A stretch of 42,358 nucleotides of DNA from Desulfobacteraceae bacterium (GCA_011390065.1 JAABTD010000011.1:1-42358); one strand, 5' to 3'. Counted from the first letter of the stretch, positions 19,112 to 28,648 are shown. Notes: generated from the letters alone by a model not told the origin. Numbers and translations are program-made.

Positions 19112-20110
19112 ATGCACTTATATGCGAATCTCGTGATACTGGGCCTTGCCGGCGTTCTGCTGTCCGCCTATCTATCCTTCCAGGTGTTGAATCCCTCTGT
19201 TTCTTTCGTCTCGACTGTTCTGGCGTATGTGATCGTTCTGCTGGCGACCTTTCTGCTGACCAAAAAGGATCTGGATCAGAAATACGGCGATCTGCTCAAA
19301 CGGATAAAGCGGAAATACGGCCAGAAAATTCATAAACTGAAGATCGACCATGATATGACCACGCTGGAGCGGACCATCCGAAACGGGACCCAGACCCTGA
19401 TCAAAAACGCCATCGATTATTTCAAGATCGACAACATCAAAAACGAGATGGGAAGCACCGCAGCCATCCAGAACCTCCAGTTGGACAAATATGGACAGAT
19501 CATCGAGTTGCTGGCTGATTTTTCTCTCATCTTGCCCGACTATGAGGAGAATCGGCGGATCGTCCAGCAGGAAATTCATCACCAGATCGATATCTACGAG
19601 ATCGACGAAAAGCCCTTTGCCCTGTTCCTGGTGCGGATTTTGGAAAAATACCGGGTCACTTTCAACAAAAAGCTCCGAGAGCGGGAAGAGCAGAACGGCT
19701 TCGGGCGAATGAAAACCTGTCCTAAATGCGCTGAAAAGGTCTGGCCGAAGGCAAAGGTCTGTCGGCATTGCGGTCACCGGTTCGACGACCCGCCCGTTCT
19801 TCTCCCCGGCGCTTCCAATGGCAACCGCGATTTGATGAGACAGGGCCGCCTCTTGTTCAACGAGGGCAAGCACAAGGAGGCTGTCGATATCTATACCAAA
19901 GCCATTGATGCGGATCCCGAAGCCAGTCAGGCGTACTACAATCGCGGCGTCATTTTCCTGAAGTCGGACAACGAGGTTCAGGGCATCGAAGACCTGAAGG
20001 CGGCGGCCTGCATGGGCCATAAAAAGGCCACCCGATTGCTGGAAGTCCTGAGAATGATGAAAACCCAGGACGAAGGCCAGTATCATCCCGGACCGGAAGG
20101 CCTTTCTTAA
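19112..20110 (+). CDS. Membrane protein with zinc ribbon and TPR, function unknown
   Basis: The 332-residue protein has two predicted N-terminal membrane helices (about residues 5-22 and 32-50), a long charged helical domain (about 52-195), a zinc ribbon with C203, C206, C217 and C220 (CPKC...CRHC) and a C-terminal TPR unit (about 240-310, with YYNRGVIFLKSDNE). The ribbon and TPR should face the cytoplasm, giving a membrane-tethered adaptor. The frame is open from 19043, but AAGGA at 19099-19103 fits the ATG at 19112. I do not recognise a named family. It lies on the same strand as the CHAT gene downstream, but a 318-base gap separates them. Confidence 0.75.
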   Translation: MHLYANLVILGLAGVLLSAYLSFQVLNPSVSFVSTVLAYVIVLLATFLLTKKDLDQKYGDLLKRIKRKYGQKIHKLKIDHDMTTLERTIRNGTQTLIKNAIDYFKIDNIKNEMGSTAAIQNLQLDKYGQIIELLADFSLILPDYEENRRIVQQEIHHQIDIYEIDEKPFALFLVRILEKYRVTFNKKLREREEQNGFGRMKTCPKCAEKVWPKAKVCRHCGHRFDDPPVLLPGASNGNRDLMRQGRLLFNEGKHKEAVDIYTKAIDADPEASQAYYNRGVIFLKSDNEVQGIEDLKAAACMGHKKATRLLEVLRMMKTQDEGQYHPGPEGLS

Positions 20111-20428
20111 GCCAGCATCGTTTCATCCATCTTTACTTCTCGATCAAGGTGCCCTCAAAGGGCGGTTTCACCGCGTCCCCCGTCGTTTTATCCATTTCAG
20201 CAGCATCCTTCTCCACCCGTCAAACACCGATATTGTCATCTACCTCATCTGGGGGGTGGTTTTTCGCCCCCTTGCCGCGCCCACCACTTCGTCATCACGC
20301 ATCATTTTTTATAAGGAAAGCGCCGTTGATCTTTCCCGTCCCGGCATGGCACAGAGATGTTGCGGAAGCCCATGGATCGATGATAAACAAAAGGAATCGA
20401 AAACGACGACGTTAAGGAGTTTTTTCTC
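20111..20428. other. Intergenic region before the CHAT gene
   Basis: This 318-base stretch has no supportable gene. Small inverted repeats are seen, such as GCCCT/AGGGC near 20150-20163 and GGGGG/CCCCC near 20251-20272, the second possibly part of a terminator for the upstream gene. AAGGAG at 20414-20419 is the ribosome-binding site of the downstream gene. Two short + frames here (20149-20415, 20256-20498) have no coding character. Confidence 0.45.
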
Positions 20429-20461
20429 ATGCTGCCAATGCCAATGCCAATGCCAATGCCC
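20429..20461 (+). repeat. In-frame ATG-containing hexanucleotide repeat at a start codon
   Basis: The unit CCAATG is repeated four times in tandem (20435-20458) immediately after the first ATG of the CHAT gene. Each unit adds an in-frame ATG, giving possible starts at 20429, 20438, 20444, 20450 and 20456 and a Met-Pro dipeptide series. Slippage would alter the distance from AAGGAG (20414-20419) to the later ATGs, and the leader length by two residues, without shifting frame. Confidence 0.75.
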
Positions 20462-22792
20462 GTTTCCTTGCGCTGGACCCGCCCGTTCTCGGCGCTGATC
20501 ATGGTGCTTGTCGCGCTGTCCGGATCGGGATTCCGGCCGGCCCATGCCGATGTTTCGGATCGCCCCGTCGCATTTCAAAGTTTACTGGAGAACGGGCAGG
20601 CGCGGTATCGGAAGGGGGATATGGCCGGAGCGGCCCGAGCCCTGTCAGCTGCATTGGAAGCAGCAGACCCTGCCGATCCGGCATCCTTTCAGAGCCGACG
20701 TCTGCTGGCGGCGGCCCATGGGCAGCGCGGCTATTTCAAAGCAGCCTTGGGGCTCCTCCGCGACGGGTTGCCCCTTCTGGAACGTGCGGCAGTCGGTCCG
20801 GCGACAATGGCCCGCTACCTGAGCCAGATGGGGGATCTCCATGTCGCTCTCGGACAGACAGCGGAAAGTCTGGCGGTTCTCGAGCGGGCCGAGGACTGGG
20901 CCGCGACATCCGGGGATGCGGTGGCGCTGGCCGAAGTCCTCAACAATCGGGGCGCCGCCCTCGAACTCGCCGAAGACCGGCCGGATGCGTTGCTTGCCTA
21001 CGCGGAAGGGGTCGATACGCTTCAGGCGCATGGGACGTCCGCGGCCCGGGTTCGCAGCCGGCTGCTGCTGAATCTGGCAAGAGTTTATCTGGAAAGCGGG
21101 GATGCAGCCCGGGCCCGAACTTTTCTCAACTCGGCAATGGGCGATCTGGTTTCGTTGCCCGATGATCACGACGCGGGCGTCGCCCTGATCACGGCGGGCG
21201 CCTTGTCCCTGGAGATCGCCGGAAAAGACGGCGGGGAGCGGGCCGATGATGACGACCATCGGGCCTTTGCCGCGTTTCAGCGCGCCCGGGAGATCGGGCA
21301 AGCTATCGATGATCCGGGGCTTTCGGCCGCCGCCGCCGGACATCTGGGGGGAATGTATGCGGACGCGGGCAACCCGGAGACGGCGATGGCCCTGGTCCGG
21401 GAGGCGGTGTTTCTGGCCCGCCAAGGCCGGTTTCCAGAGCAACTGTATCGGTGGCAGCGGCAACTGGGGCGACTCCATGACGCCCGGGGGGATTCCGACG
21501 CCGCCATCGCATTTTTAACCCGGGCAGTGGAAACCCTCACGCCCATCCGTGGGGAACTGATGCGGGACCGTCGACGCCGGGGGGATGTTTTTTATGAACA
21601 GATCCGGCCCACTTATCTGGACCTGGTGCGGGTGCTGTTGACGACCGCCGACGACATGCCCGCCGGCAGATTGCGGGAAGCGAGACTCCTGGCCGCCAGG
21701 GATGCCATGGAACTCCTGAAGACCGCCGAGTTGGAAGATTTTTTCGAAGATCCCTGCGTGACGGCCCAGATCCGGCGGGAAAAACGGCTCGATCGACCTC
21801 CGGAGGGGACGGCCGTCGTCTATCCCATCGTCTTCAGCGATCGGATCGCCCTCCTCCTGACGCTGTCCGACGGGATGCAGTTGCGGACAACGTCTGTGAA
21901 CGAGGCGCAGCTGGACCGGGCGGTGCGGCGGTTCCGGAGGCTGCTCCAGAGCCCGGGAACGGGCCGCCGGTATTTCTATTATTCCCGGCGACTCTACGAC
22001 TTGCTGATCGGTCCCCTGGACGATGCCCTCAAGAAGCGCAACATTCGCACCCTGGTGGTCGCGCCTGACAGCGTGTTGCGTTTGATGCCCTTCGGCGCCC
22101 TTCATGACGGTGAACGGTTTTTATGCCAGACCTATGGCATGGTCACGGCGCCCGGCGCGACCCTGACCGTATCGGACCGTGAGCGCCTGACCGATCCCGA
22201 GGTCCTCCTCGGCGGCCTTTCCGAAGCCCGGGAAGGGTTCATGCCCCTTCCGGCCGTCCCCGGAGAATTGCGGTTCATCCAGTCGCTTCTGGGCGGCAAG
22301 ATGCTGCTGGATGCCGATTATACCATCGACAATCTCAGGGACGCCTTTGCGCAGACCCCCTACAATGTGATCCATCTGGCGACCCATGGGGAATTCGGCG
22401 GCAGCAGCGACGCGACCTTTCTGCTGACCTCCGAGGGACGGCTGACCATGGATCGGCTGGAACGGTTGATCCATTTGGGCCGTTTCCGGGAAAGCCCGGT
22501 CGACCTGCTGACCCTGAGCGCCTGCCAGACGGCCCTGGGGGATGCGCGGTCGGCCCTGGGGCTGGCGGGCGTCGCCGTCAAAGCCGGCGCCCGCAGCGCC
22601 GTGGCCACCCTCTGGTCGGTGGATGACGACGCCACTTCTCTGGCGGTTCAGACCTTCTATGGACGATTGCGGGAACCGGCCGTCGGAAAAGCCGAGGCGC
22701 TGCAACTGGCCCAGGCCCGTCTGATATCGGACGAGACCTTCCACCACCCGGCCTTCTGGGCGCCGTTTCTGCTTATCGGCAACTGGCAGTGA
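20429..22792 (+). CDS. Exported TPR-CHAT domain protein (caspase-like peptidase family)
   Basis: The 787-residue protein has a signal peptide (hydrophobic core about residues 18-32, likely cleaved after AHA near 41), a long helical repeat region (about 45-450) with TPR-like units such as LAEVLNNRGAALELAEDRPDALLAYAEG, and a C-terminal CHAT domain. The His-Cys catalytic dyad is visible: H653 in HLATHGEF and C699 in LSACQTALG, followed by AGARSAVATLWSVDD and HPAFWAPFLLIG, all CHAT hallmarks. CHAT proteins are clan CD cysteine peptidases related to caspases and separase; the substrate here is unknown. The export signal argues for a periplasmic or surface role. AAGGAG is nine bases before the first ATG. 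The start lies in a hexanucleotide repeat. Confidence 0.88.
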   Translation: MLPMPMPMPMPVSLRWTRPFSALIMVLVALSGSGFRPAHADVSDRPVAFQSLLENGQARYRKGDMAGAARALSAALEAADPADPASFQSRRLLAAAHGQRGYFKAALGLLRDGLPLLERAAVGPATMARYLSQMGDLHVALGQTAESLAVLERAEDWAATSGDAVALAEVLNNRGAALELAEDRPDALLAYAEGVDTLQAHGTSAARVRSRLLLNLARVYLESGDAARARTFLNSAMGDLVSLPDDHDAGVALITAGALSLEIAGKDGGERADDDDHRAFAAFQRAREIGQAIDDPGLSAAAAGHLGGMYADAGNPETAMALVREAVFLARQGRFPEQLYRWQRQLGRLHDARGDSDAAIAFLTRAVETLTPIRGELMRDRRRRGDVFYEQIRPTYLDLVRVLLTTADDMPAGRLREARLLAARDAMELLKTAELEDFFEDPCVTAQIRREKRLDRPPEGTAVVYPIVFSDRIALLLTLSDGMQLRTTSVNEAQLDRAVRRFRRLLQSPGTGRRYFYYSRRLYDLLIGPLDDALKKRNIRTLVVAPDSVLRLMPFGALHDGERFLCQTYGMVTAPGATLTVSDRERLTDPEVLLGGLSEAREGFMPLPAVPGELRFIQSLLGGKMLLDADYTIDNLRDAFAQTPYNVIHLATHGEFGGSSDATFLLTSEGRLTMDRLERLIHLGRFRESPVDLLTLSACQTALGDARSALGLAGVAVKAGARSAVATLWSVDDDATSLAVQTFYGRLREPAVGKAEALQLAQARLISDETFHHPAFWAPFLLIGNWQ

Positions 22793-22922
22793 CGACGCCG
22801 TGTCGGATCGCCGCATCCATTCCGGATACAAAAAGTCTTGCGCCGGGCGGATGGCGCAGATAATTTATGATCTTTGCGGCATTTTTATTCACTGATGGAT
22901 TGATGAGGGCAAGAGTTTTATT

Positions 22923-24935
22923 ATGACAGTTTCATTGAAAACCAAAATCGCGTTCTGGGCCGGCCTCTGCCTGACGGCCACAGCGTGCGTCATCATCGTT
23001 TACTCTCTTTTTTCAGTGCGGGGCAGTGCGCTCCAGGCGGCCCAAGGCAATGCCGTGGCATTCGCCAGGGGCTATGCAGGCCAGGTGCAGGGCGCTGCTG
23101 AAAGGGCCATGAATACGGCCAGAACTCTGGCTCAGGCCCTTTCTCTCATGGGCAGCGATGCCGGATCGGACATCGGCAGGGATCAGGTGAGCCGGATACT
23201 GAAGCGGGTTCTGATCGAAAACCCGGATTTCAAAGCCGTTTACAGCGTCTGGGAACCCGATGCCTTCGACGCCATGGATTTCGGCTACGCCGGCGTGGGA
23301 GACCATGACGAAACCGGTCGTTTCATTCCCTGCTGGCGCCGGGATGAAGGGGGCGAAATCCGATTATCCCCCCGTCGGTTCTATGCTGAAGAGACCGAGC
23401 AGGGCGAGTTTTATCAGCGTCCCAAATCCACCGGAAAAGAGACGGTCACCGATCCATATTTGTATCCGATGGGGGAAAACGAGATCGCCGTCGTCTCCAT
23501 GACGGCCCCTATACGGGCGGAGGACGACTTTCTGGGCGTCACAGGCGTTGACCTGACCCTCCATTTTTTTGAGCAACTGGCCGATCAGATCGACAGGAAC
23601 GATAAGGTTCTCGGCGTCCAGGCGGCCATCATCAGTCACAACGGCGCCATCGTAGGCGCTTCGGATCGGCCGGAACTGGTGGGGCAGCCGGCCGCGGACA
23701 TCTTGACGGAGGCCGAACTGGAGGGGCTTCTCGGTCGGGTCCGGAATGGGGAGATGGTCGTCCATGCAACCGAACGGGATCTGGCTGTTTTTCTTCCCTT
23801 CCACATGGGCGGCGCCGAACGGCCGTGGGCGGTCTGCATGGTGGTTCCCAAAACGCAAATCGTGGCCCAGGCCAATCGATTGATGCGCCATCAGGTCGTC
23901 CTCGGCGCCGTGTGCATCCTGCTGGCCGTGGGAGTGCTGATCCTGGTGGCCCGGAGGATCGAAACGCCCATCGCCGCCGTCCTGGCGGGGTTGATGGAAA
24001 CAGCCGAAGGCGTCAAAAGCGGTTCGGATCAGATGGCCGTCGCCAGCCGGGAACTGTCGGAAAGCGCTTCCCATCAGGCGGCGATCCAGGAGGAATCGGC
24101 CGCCTCTCTGGAGGAGATGGCCGCCATGGTCAAAGGCAACGCCGCTAACGCCGCTGCGGCCGACAGTTTGACCCGGCAGACGGGCGAGACCATGGTTCGG
24201 GCGGGCCGCGTCATGACGGAGCTGACATCCGCCATGTCCGACATCCAGGCGACGGGGAAGGGGACCGCTAAGATCGTCAAGGTCATCGACGATATCGCCT
24301 TCCAGACGAATCTGCTGGCCCTTAACGCAGCGGTGGAAGCGGCCCGGGCCGGAGAAGTCGGGACCGGCTTTTCCGTGGTGGCCCAGGAGGTCAGAAACCT
24401 GGCTGTCCGGGCCGCCGCCGCCGCGGCCGACACCTCGGACCGCATAGAGGAAACAGTCCGGAAAGTCGGCGAGGGCGCCGATCTGGCGGCTCGGGCGGGT
24501 ACGGCCTTCACGGAAGCGTCGGAGAACGCGGCCCGGGTGGGCGACCTCATCGGCGAAATTGCGGCCGCCTCCGGAGAGCAGGCCCAGGGCATCGACGACA
24601 TCAACCAGACCGTCGCGTCCTCGGAAAAGATCGTCCAGGGAGTGGCGGCCAACGCCGAGGAAACGTCGAGCGCAGCCGCCCAGATGGACGCGGCCGCCGG
24701 TGAGATGACGGCGGCCGTGGAACGTTTGCGGCGGCACATCGGCGGGGGCAAGGCGGATTCCGGCGGCAAGCCGGCCCTGGAAAAAAAGCGGGGCGACAGT
24801 CCGCCGCCCGCGGTCCCGTCCGCCAGGCCGGCGAAAAAGGGCGGCGGCAATATCCCGGCCCGGACCCGCCGGGGCGATCGGGAAGTGACGCCGGATCGCG
24901 TGATGCCGTTGGATGATGATTTCGATGATTTTTAG
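22923..24935 (+). CDS. Methyl-accepting chemotaxis protein with dCache sensor
   Basis: The 670-residue receptor has a first membrane helix (about residues 9-31), a periplasmic double-Cache domain (about 35-315, with a DPYLYP...VVSMTAPI and GVTGVDLTL pattern), a second membrane helix (about 323-343) and a cytoplasmic signalling domain. The hairpin tip is unmistakable: [22 protein letters not shown] near residues 457-478, then [16 protein letters not shown] clear HAMP domain is not evident after TM2, so it may be minimal or degenerate. The C-terminus is a basic, low-complexity stretch ending in LDDDFDDF; it is not the NWETF receptor-tethering pentapeptide. dCache receptors often bind amino acids or small organic acids. 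No che genes are adjacent, so its pathway is not shown here. Confidence 0.93.
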   Translation: MTVSLKTKIAFWAGLCLTATACVIIVYSLFSVRGSALQAAQGNAVAFARGYAGQVQGAAERAMNTARTLAQALSLMGSDAGSDIGRDQVSRILKRVLIENPDFKAVYSVWEPDAFDAMDFGYAGVGDHDETGRFIPCWRRDEGGEIRLSPRRFYAEETEQGEFYQRPKSTGKETVTDPYLYPMGENEIAVVSMTAPIRAEDDFLGVTGVDLTLHFFEQLADQIDRNDKVLGVQAAIISHNGAIVGASDRPELVGQPAADILTEAELEGLLGRVRNGEMVVHATERDLAVFLPFHMGGAERPWAVCMVVPKTQIVAQANRLMRHQVVLGAVCILLAVGVLILVARRIETPIAAVLAGLMETAEGVKSGSDQMAVASRELSESASHQAAIQEESAASLEEMAAMVKGNAANAAAADSLTRQTGETMVRAGRVMTELTSAMSDIQATGKGTAKIVKVIDDIAFQTNLLALNAAVEAARAGEVGTGFSVVAQEVRNLAVRAAAAAADTSDRIEETVRKVGEGADLAARAGTAFTEASENAARVGDLIGEIAAASGEQAQGIDDINQTVASSEKIVQGVAANAEETSSAAAQMDAAAGEMTAAVERLRRHIGGGKADSGGKPALEKKRGDSPPPAVPSARPAKKGGGNIPARTRRGDREVTPDRVMPLDDDFDDF

Positions 24936-25115
24936 AAGCGTCGTCCTGTCTTCAGAGGCATCATCAAATCTCCGGGGCAGGGGGCGCCGGACGGCGGCAA
25001 GCGGTCGGAGACAATGCGCCGGCTGCGCGTTAAAAATTTCCTCGACAGCCCTGCCCTGATTCGATAACAATACCCATCAGAACCACAAACCCGGAAGGAG
25101 AACGCCCCACGTCCC

Positions 25116-25967
25116 ATGCCCCACGCCATCCGCCAACTGCTCAAAAACAAACTGGCCGTCTTCGGCCTGGCGATGATCGCCGTCTTCGCCGGGGCGGCCC
25201 TTGTTGCGCCGCTGGTCTCTCCTCATCCGCCCCATGAACAATTCTTCGACGGGTTGACCCTCCAGGGCGCGCCGCTGCCGCCCAACGCCAAATTTCTCCT
25301 GGGCACCGATCTTTTGGGGCGGGACCTGCTCTCCCGGCTGCTGTACGGCGCCCGGACGTCGCTCATTATCGGCATCGCCGCCAACGGGGCGGCGCTGTTC
25401 ATCGGCGCGGTGCTGGGGATCGTCGCCGGGTACGCCCAGGGATGGGTGGGGGCGGTCATCATGCGGTTTACGGACCTGATGATGGCCTTTCCGGCCCTGC
25501 TGCTGGCCATCGCCCTGGCCGCCATTTTCGCCCCGAGCCTCTGGATCGTGGCTTTGGTGATCGCCCTGGTCAACTGGGTTCAGGTGGCGAGGGTCATCTA
25601 TTCCCAGACCGTTTCCCTCACCGCCCGGGAATACATCGAGGCCGTCCGGTCCATCGGCGCTGCGTGGCCCCGGATCCTCTTTTTTCACATCCTGCCCCAT
25701 CTGTGGCCCACCCTGCTGGTCTGGGGCACCCTGGGGATCGCTACTACGGTGCTCCTGGAGGCGACCCTCTCCTTCCTGGGGATCGGGGTCCGACCGCCCA
25801 CGCCCTCCTGGGGCGGCATCATTTACGAGAGCCAGTCTTATTTCCTGGACGCCCCCTGGCTGGTTTTTTTCCCGGGCGTCTGCATCATGTTCCTGTCGCT
25901 TTCCTTCAACCTGGTGGGGGACGCCCTGCGGGACGCGCTGGATCCCACCCAGCGGGGCCGCGGCTGA
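25116..25967 (+). CDS. ABC transporter permease, DppC/OppC type
   Basis: Inner-membrane permease of a peptide/opine/nickel-family importer (283 residues). The sequence has an N-terminal membrane helix followed by the OppC-type GTDLLGRDLLSRLLYGARTSL motif, then four or five further helices, the EAA loop AREYIEAVRSIGAAWPRILFFHILPHL that contacts the ATPases, and the typical ending SFLGIGVRPPTPSWGGII...DALRDALDP. It is the first gene of the operon, overlapping the next by one base. Here DppC precedes DppB, the reverse of the usual order. Confidence 0.92.
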   Translation: MPHAIRQLLKNKLAVFGLAMIAVFAGAALVAPLVSPHPPHEQFFDGLTLQGAPLPPNAKFLLGTDLLGRDLLSRLLYGARTSLIIGIAANGAALFIGAVLGIVAGYAQGWVGAVIMRFTDLMMAFPALLLAIALAAIFAPSLWIVALVIALVNWVQVARVIYSQTVSLTAREYIEAVRSIGAAWPRILFFHILPHLWPTLLVWGTLGIATTVLLEATLSFLGIGVRPPTPSWGGIIYESQSYFLDAPWLVFFPGVCIMFLSLSFNLVGDALRDALDPTQRGRG

Positions 25968-26887
25968 TGATCCGGTTTCTGGCCAAGCGGATCGGGCAGG
26001 CCGTCGCCATCCTGCTGGGGGTGACGGTGGTCACCTTCGTCCTCTCTTTTCTCATGCCCGCCGATCCGGTCCGGATGCTGGCCGGCCGCAGCGCCACCCC
26101 CGAGACCGTGGAATCGATCCGGCGCGAACTGGGCCTCGATCAGCCCCTGCCGGTCCAGTACGTCAAGTACATCACGCGCCTCGTCCAGGGCGATTTCGGG
26201 CGATCTTACAGGCAGAAGACCGAAGTGTCCGCCTTGATCCTCAGCCGGCTGCCGGCCACCCTGCTTCTGCTGCTGGGCGCTATTTTTTTCGAACTGCTCA
26301 TCGGGATGCCGGCGGGCATCTTCTCGGCCACCCGCAGGGGGCGGCCATCGGACAACTGGATCATGGCCTTTTCCTTCGCCGGGGTCTCGATGCCCCAGTT
26401 CGTGATCGGGCTGTTGCTTCTCTATCTCTTCGCCCACATGCTGCCCATTTTTCCGCTGGGGGGATACGGGACGCTGAACCATCTGGTGCTGCCGGCCCTG
26501 ACCCTGGGCATTTCCGGCGGCGGGTGGTATTCGCGGATGATGCGCTCGGCCATGGTGGACGTGCTCCGGAAGGATTACGTCCGGACCGCCCGGGCCAAGG
26601 GGATGACCGAGCGGCGGGTGATCCTCGTTCATGCGCTCCGGAACGCCATCCTGCCCATCATCGCCATGATCGGCCTGGATATCGGCATTTTTATGGCCGG
26701 GGCCGTGGTGGTGGAGTCGGTTTTCGGCTGGCCCGGCATCGGCCAGTTGGCGTGGCAGGCCATCCAGATGGTGGATATTCCCATCATCATGGGCGTCACC
26801 CTGGTGGCCGCCATTGGCATTGTCTTAGGCAATCTGCTGGCCGACCTGGTCATGCCCTTTCTCGACCCCCGGCTGCAACTGGAATAA
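25967..26887 (+). CDS. ABC transporter permease, DppB/OppB type
   Basis: Partner permease of the same importer (306 residues). DppB-type features: RIGQAVAILLGVTVVTFVLSFLMPADPV at the N-terminus, RRELGLDQPLPVQYVKYI, GDFGRSY, six membrane segments and the EAA loop DYVRTARAKGMTERRVILVHALRNAILPI. The start ATG at 25967 overlaps the TGA of the preceding gene (TGATG). The frame is open upstream as far as 25442, but that stretch lies inside the previous gene in another frame and is an artefact. Confidence 0.93.
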   Translation: MIRFLAKRIGQAVAILLGVTVVTFVLSFLMPADPVRMLAGRSATPETVESIRRELGLDQPLPVQYVKYITRLVQGDFGRSYRQKTEVSALILSRLPATLLLLLGAIFFELLIGMPAGIFSATRRGRPSDNWIMAFSFAGVSMPQFVIGLLLLYLFAHMLPIFPLGGYGTLNHLVLPALTLGISGGGWYSRMMRSAMVDVLRKDYVRTARAKGMTERRVILVHALRNAILPIIAMIGLDIGIFMAGAVVVESVFGWPGIGQLAWQAIQMVDIPIIMGVTLVAAIGIVLGNLLADLVMPFLDPRLQLE

Positions 26888-26907
26888 GGGCGAAAGATTT
26901 TTCGCCC
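26888..26907 (+). promoter_or_regulatory. Hairpin between permease and binding-protein genes
   Basis: GGGCGAAA and TTTCGCCC form an 8-bp stem with a four-base loop, starting one base after the permease stop and about 33 bases before the binding-protein start. Hairpins at such positions often stabilise mRNA ends and help raise binding-protein expression; that role is inferred. No T-run follows. Confidence 0.55.
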
Positions 26908-26940
26908 CTGCGAAACTTTATTACCGTAAAGGAGGTTTAC

Positions 26941-28569
26941 ATGGGTAGATGGATGACACGATGGATGGTGATCATTTTGGCATTGATAATGACAATGCCG
27001 GCGCTCGCTTTTGCGACGGACGCCAAACAGGGCGGCGAGATGACCGTCACTTTCAAGGACGATGTGGCCACCCTGGATCCGGCCATCGGATACGACTGGC
27101 AGAACTGGTCCATGATCAAAAGTCTGTACGACGGCCTCATGGATTACGCCCCCGGCACCTACAACCTCCGGCCCGGTCTCGCTGAAAGCTACGAGGTCTC
27201 CCCGGACGGGCTCGCCTACACTTTCCGGCTGCGGGAAGGCGTTAAATTCCACAACGGCCGGCCCATGACCGCCGAGGACGTCAAGTATTCCCTGGAGAGA
27301 ACGGTCAACCCCAAGACCCAGAGTCCGGGCCAGGGGTTTTACAGCAGCATCAAGGGATTCGATGCCGTGACCTCCGGCGAGACAACGGATTTGACCGGCG
27401 TGATCGTTGTGGATCCGAAGACCGTCCGGATCGAACTGTCCAACCCCGACGCCACATTTCTTCATCTCGTGGCCCTCAATTTTTCTTTTGTCGTTGCCAA
27501 AGAGGCGGTGGAGGAGTACGGCGCGGACTTCGGCAAGCATCCCGTGGGAACCGGCGCCTACAAACTCTCGGCCTGGAATCTGGGTCAGAACCTGATTTTT
27601 GAACGGAACAAAGATTACTATCGGTCCGGGGTCCCCAAGCTGGACAAGATTACCTTCGAGATCGGTCAGGAGCCCACCGTGGCCCTGCTGCGCCTCCAGC
27701 GGGGCGAAGTCGATGTGCTGGGCGACGGCGTGCCCCCGGCCCGGTACATCAAGATGAAAAATGATTCCCAGTACGCGGACAACTTCATGGAGGGCCCCCA
27801 GCTCCAGACGAGTTATATCACCATGAACGTCAAGATGAAGCCCTTCGACAACGTCAAGGTCCGGCAGGCTGTGAACATGGCGGTTTTCAAGGAGCGGATC
27901 TGCAAGATCATCAACAACCGGGCCGTGCCCGCCAACCAGCCTTTGCCGCCTGCCATGCCGGGGTATGCCGAAAATTACGACGGATATTCGCTGGATCGGG
28001 GAAAGGCCAAAGCCCTGCTGGCGGAGGCCGGGTATCCGGACGGGTTCACCACCGAACTCTACGCCATTAACACCGACCCCAACCCGCGCATCGCCCAGGC
28101 CATCCAGCAGGATCTGTCCGCCATCGGCATCAAGGTGGACCTCAAGACCCTGGCCGCTTCCACGGTCATCGCCGCCGGCGGGGAGCCGGATCAGGCCCCC
28201 ATGCTCTGGTCCGGCGGTCTGGCATGGCTGGCCGATTTTCCTGACCCGTCCAATTTCTACGGCCCCATCCTGGGGTGCGGCGGCGCGGTAAAGGGCGGCT
28301 GGAACTGGGCCTGGTACTGCAACGAGGAAATCGACGCCAAGGCCAAAAAGGCCGACGCCATGAGTGATCCGGACCTGGTCGACCAGCGCATCGATTTGTG
28401 GCGGGACATTTTCATCGAGATCATGGAAGACGCGCCGTGGGTTCCGGTTTTCAACGAACTGCGCAACACCATGCGTTCCGATCGGATCGGCGGATCCGAG
28501 GACTTTTTCGTGGACCCGGTCTTCCGGCCCTGCAACTATCGGTACGTATTTGCCAGGGACGCTCAATAA
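26941..28569 (+). CDS. ABC transporter substrate-binding protein, family 5 (DppA-like)
   Basis: Periplasmic solute receptor of the importer (542 residues). A signal peptide is visible (hydrophobic core about residues 9-22, likely cleavage after LAFA, before TDAKQ). The mature part is a family 5 binding protein: TLDPAIGYDWQNW, LRPGLAESYEVSPDGLAYTFRLREGVKFHNGRPMTAEDVKYSLER and GTGAYKL-type motifs. These proteins bind peptides, nickel, opines or other small amides; the ligand cannot be read from sequence. AAAGGAGG ends seven bases before the ATG. Confidence 0.93.
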   Translation: MGRWMTRWMVIILALIMTMPALAFATDAKQGGEMTVTFKDDVATLDPAIGYDWQNWSMIKSLYDGLMDYAPGTYNLRPGLAESYEVSPDGLAYTFRLREGVKFHNGRPMTAEDVKYSLERTVNPKTQSPGQGFYSSIKGFDAVTSGETTDLTGVIVVDPKTVRIELSNPDATFLHLVALNFSFVVAKEAVEEYGADFGKHPVGTGAYKLSAWNLGQNLIFERNKDYYRSGVPKLDKITFEIGQEPTVALLRLQRGEVDVLGDGVPPARYIKMKNDSQYADNFMEGPQLQTSYITMNVKMKPFDNVKVRQAVNMAVFKERICKIINNRAVPANQPLPPAMPGYAENYDGYSLDRGKAKALLAEAGYPDGFTTELYAINTDPNPRIAQAIQQDLSAIGIKVDLKTLAASTVIAAGGEPDQAPMLWSGGLAWLADFPDPSNFYGPILGCGGAVKGGWNWAWYCNEEIDAKAKKADAMSDPDLVDQRIDLWRDIFIEIMEDAPWVPVFNELRNTMRSDRIGGSEDFFVDPVFRPCNYRYVFARDAQ

Positions 28570-28588
28570 AAGCAGTGGATGGTGGCTG

Positions 28589-28648
28589 GTGGATAGTGGT
28601 CAGTGACGACCAGCCGCCACTATCCACAAATCACAAGCCACTATCCAC
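28589..28648. repeat. Inverted and direct GTGGATAGTGG repeats
   Basis: The 11-base word GTGGATAGTGG occurs at 28589-28599 and its exact reverse complement CCACTATCCAC at 28617-28627 and again at 28638-28648. The first pair can form a long hairpin (with CTGGT/ACCAG partly extending it). They fill the 94-base gap between the binding-protein gene and the amidase gene. They look like a small dispersed extragenic repeat. Confidence 0.65.

Noticed and set aside
18951-19136. A 61-codon + frame starting with MEYVLKEEMKKRHK
   Set aside because: It has no convincing ribosome-binding site and overlaps the better-supported start of the zinc-ribbon/TPR gene in another frame.
20346-20364. A sigma-54-like sequence, TGGCAC followed by TTGC, upstream of the CHAT gene
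   Set aside because: The gap between the GG and GC elements is 12 bases instead of the required 10, so it should not function as a -24/-12 promoter.
20429-22792. Link of the TPR-CHAT protein to a CRISPR-associated (Craspase-type) system
   Set aside because: No CRISPR repeats, gRAMP/Cas7-like fusion or other cas gene is seen in the window, and the protein has an export signal, unlike the cytoplasmic Craspase subunit.
23364-25070. A 568-codon open frame on the minus strand
   Set aside because: It is opposite the chemoreceptor gene, whose signalling tip and Cache domain are clear.
26629-28566. A 645-codon open frame on the minus strand
   Set aside because: It lies opposite the substrate-binding protein gene, which has clear homology, a signal peptide and a strong ribosome-binding site. 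The antisense translation shows no domain.
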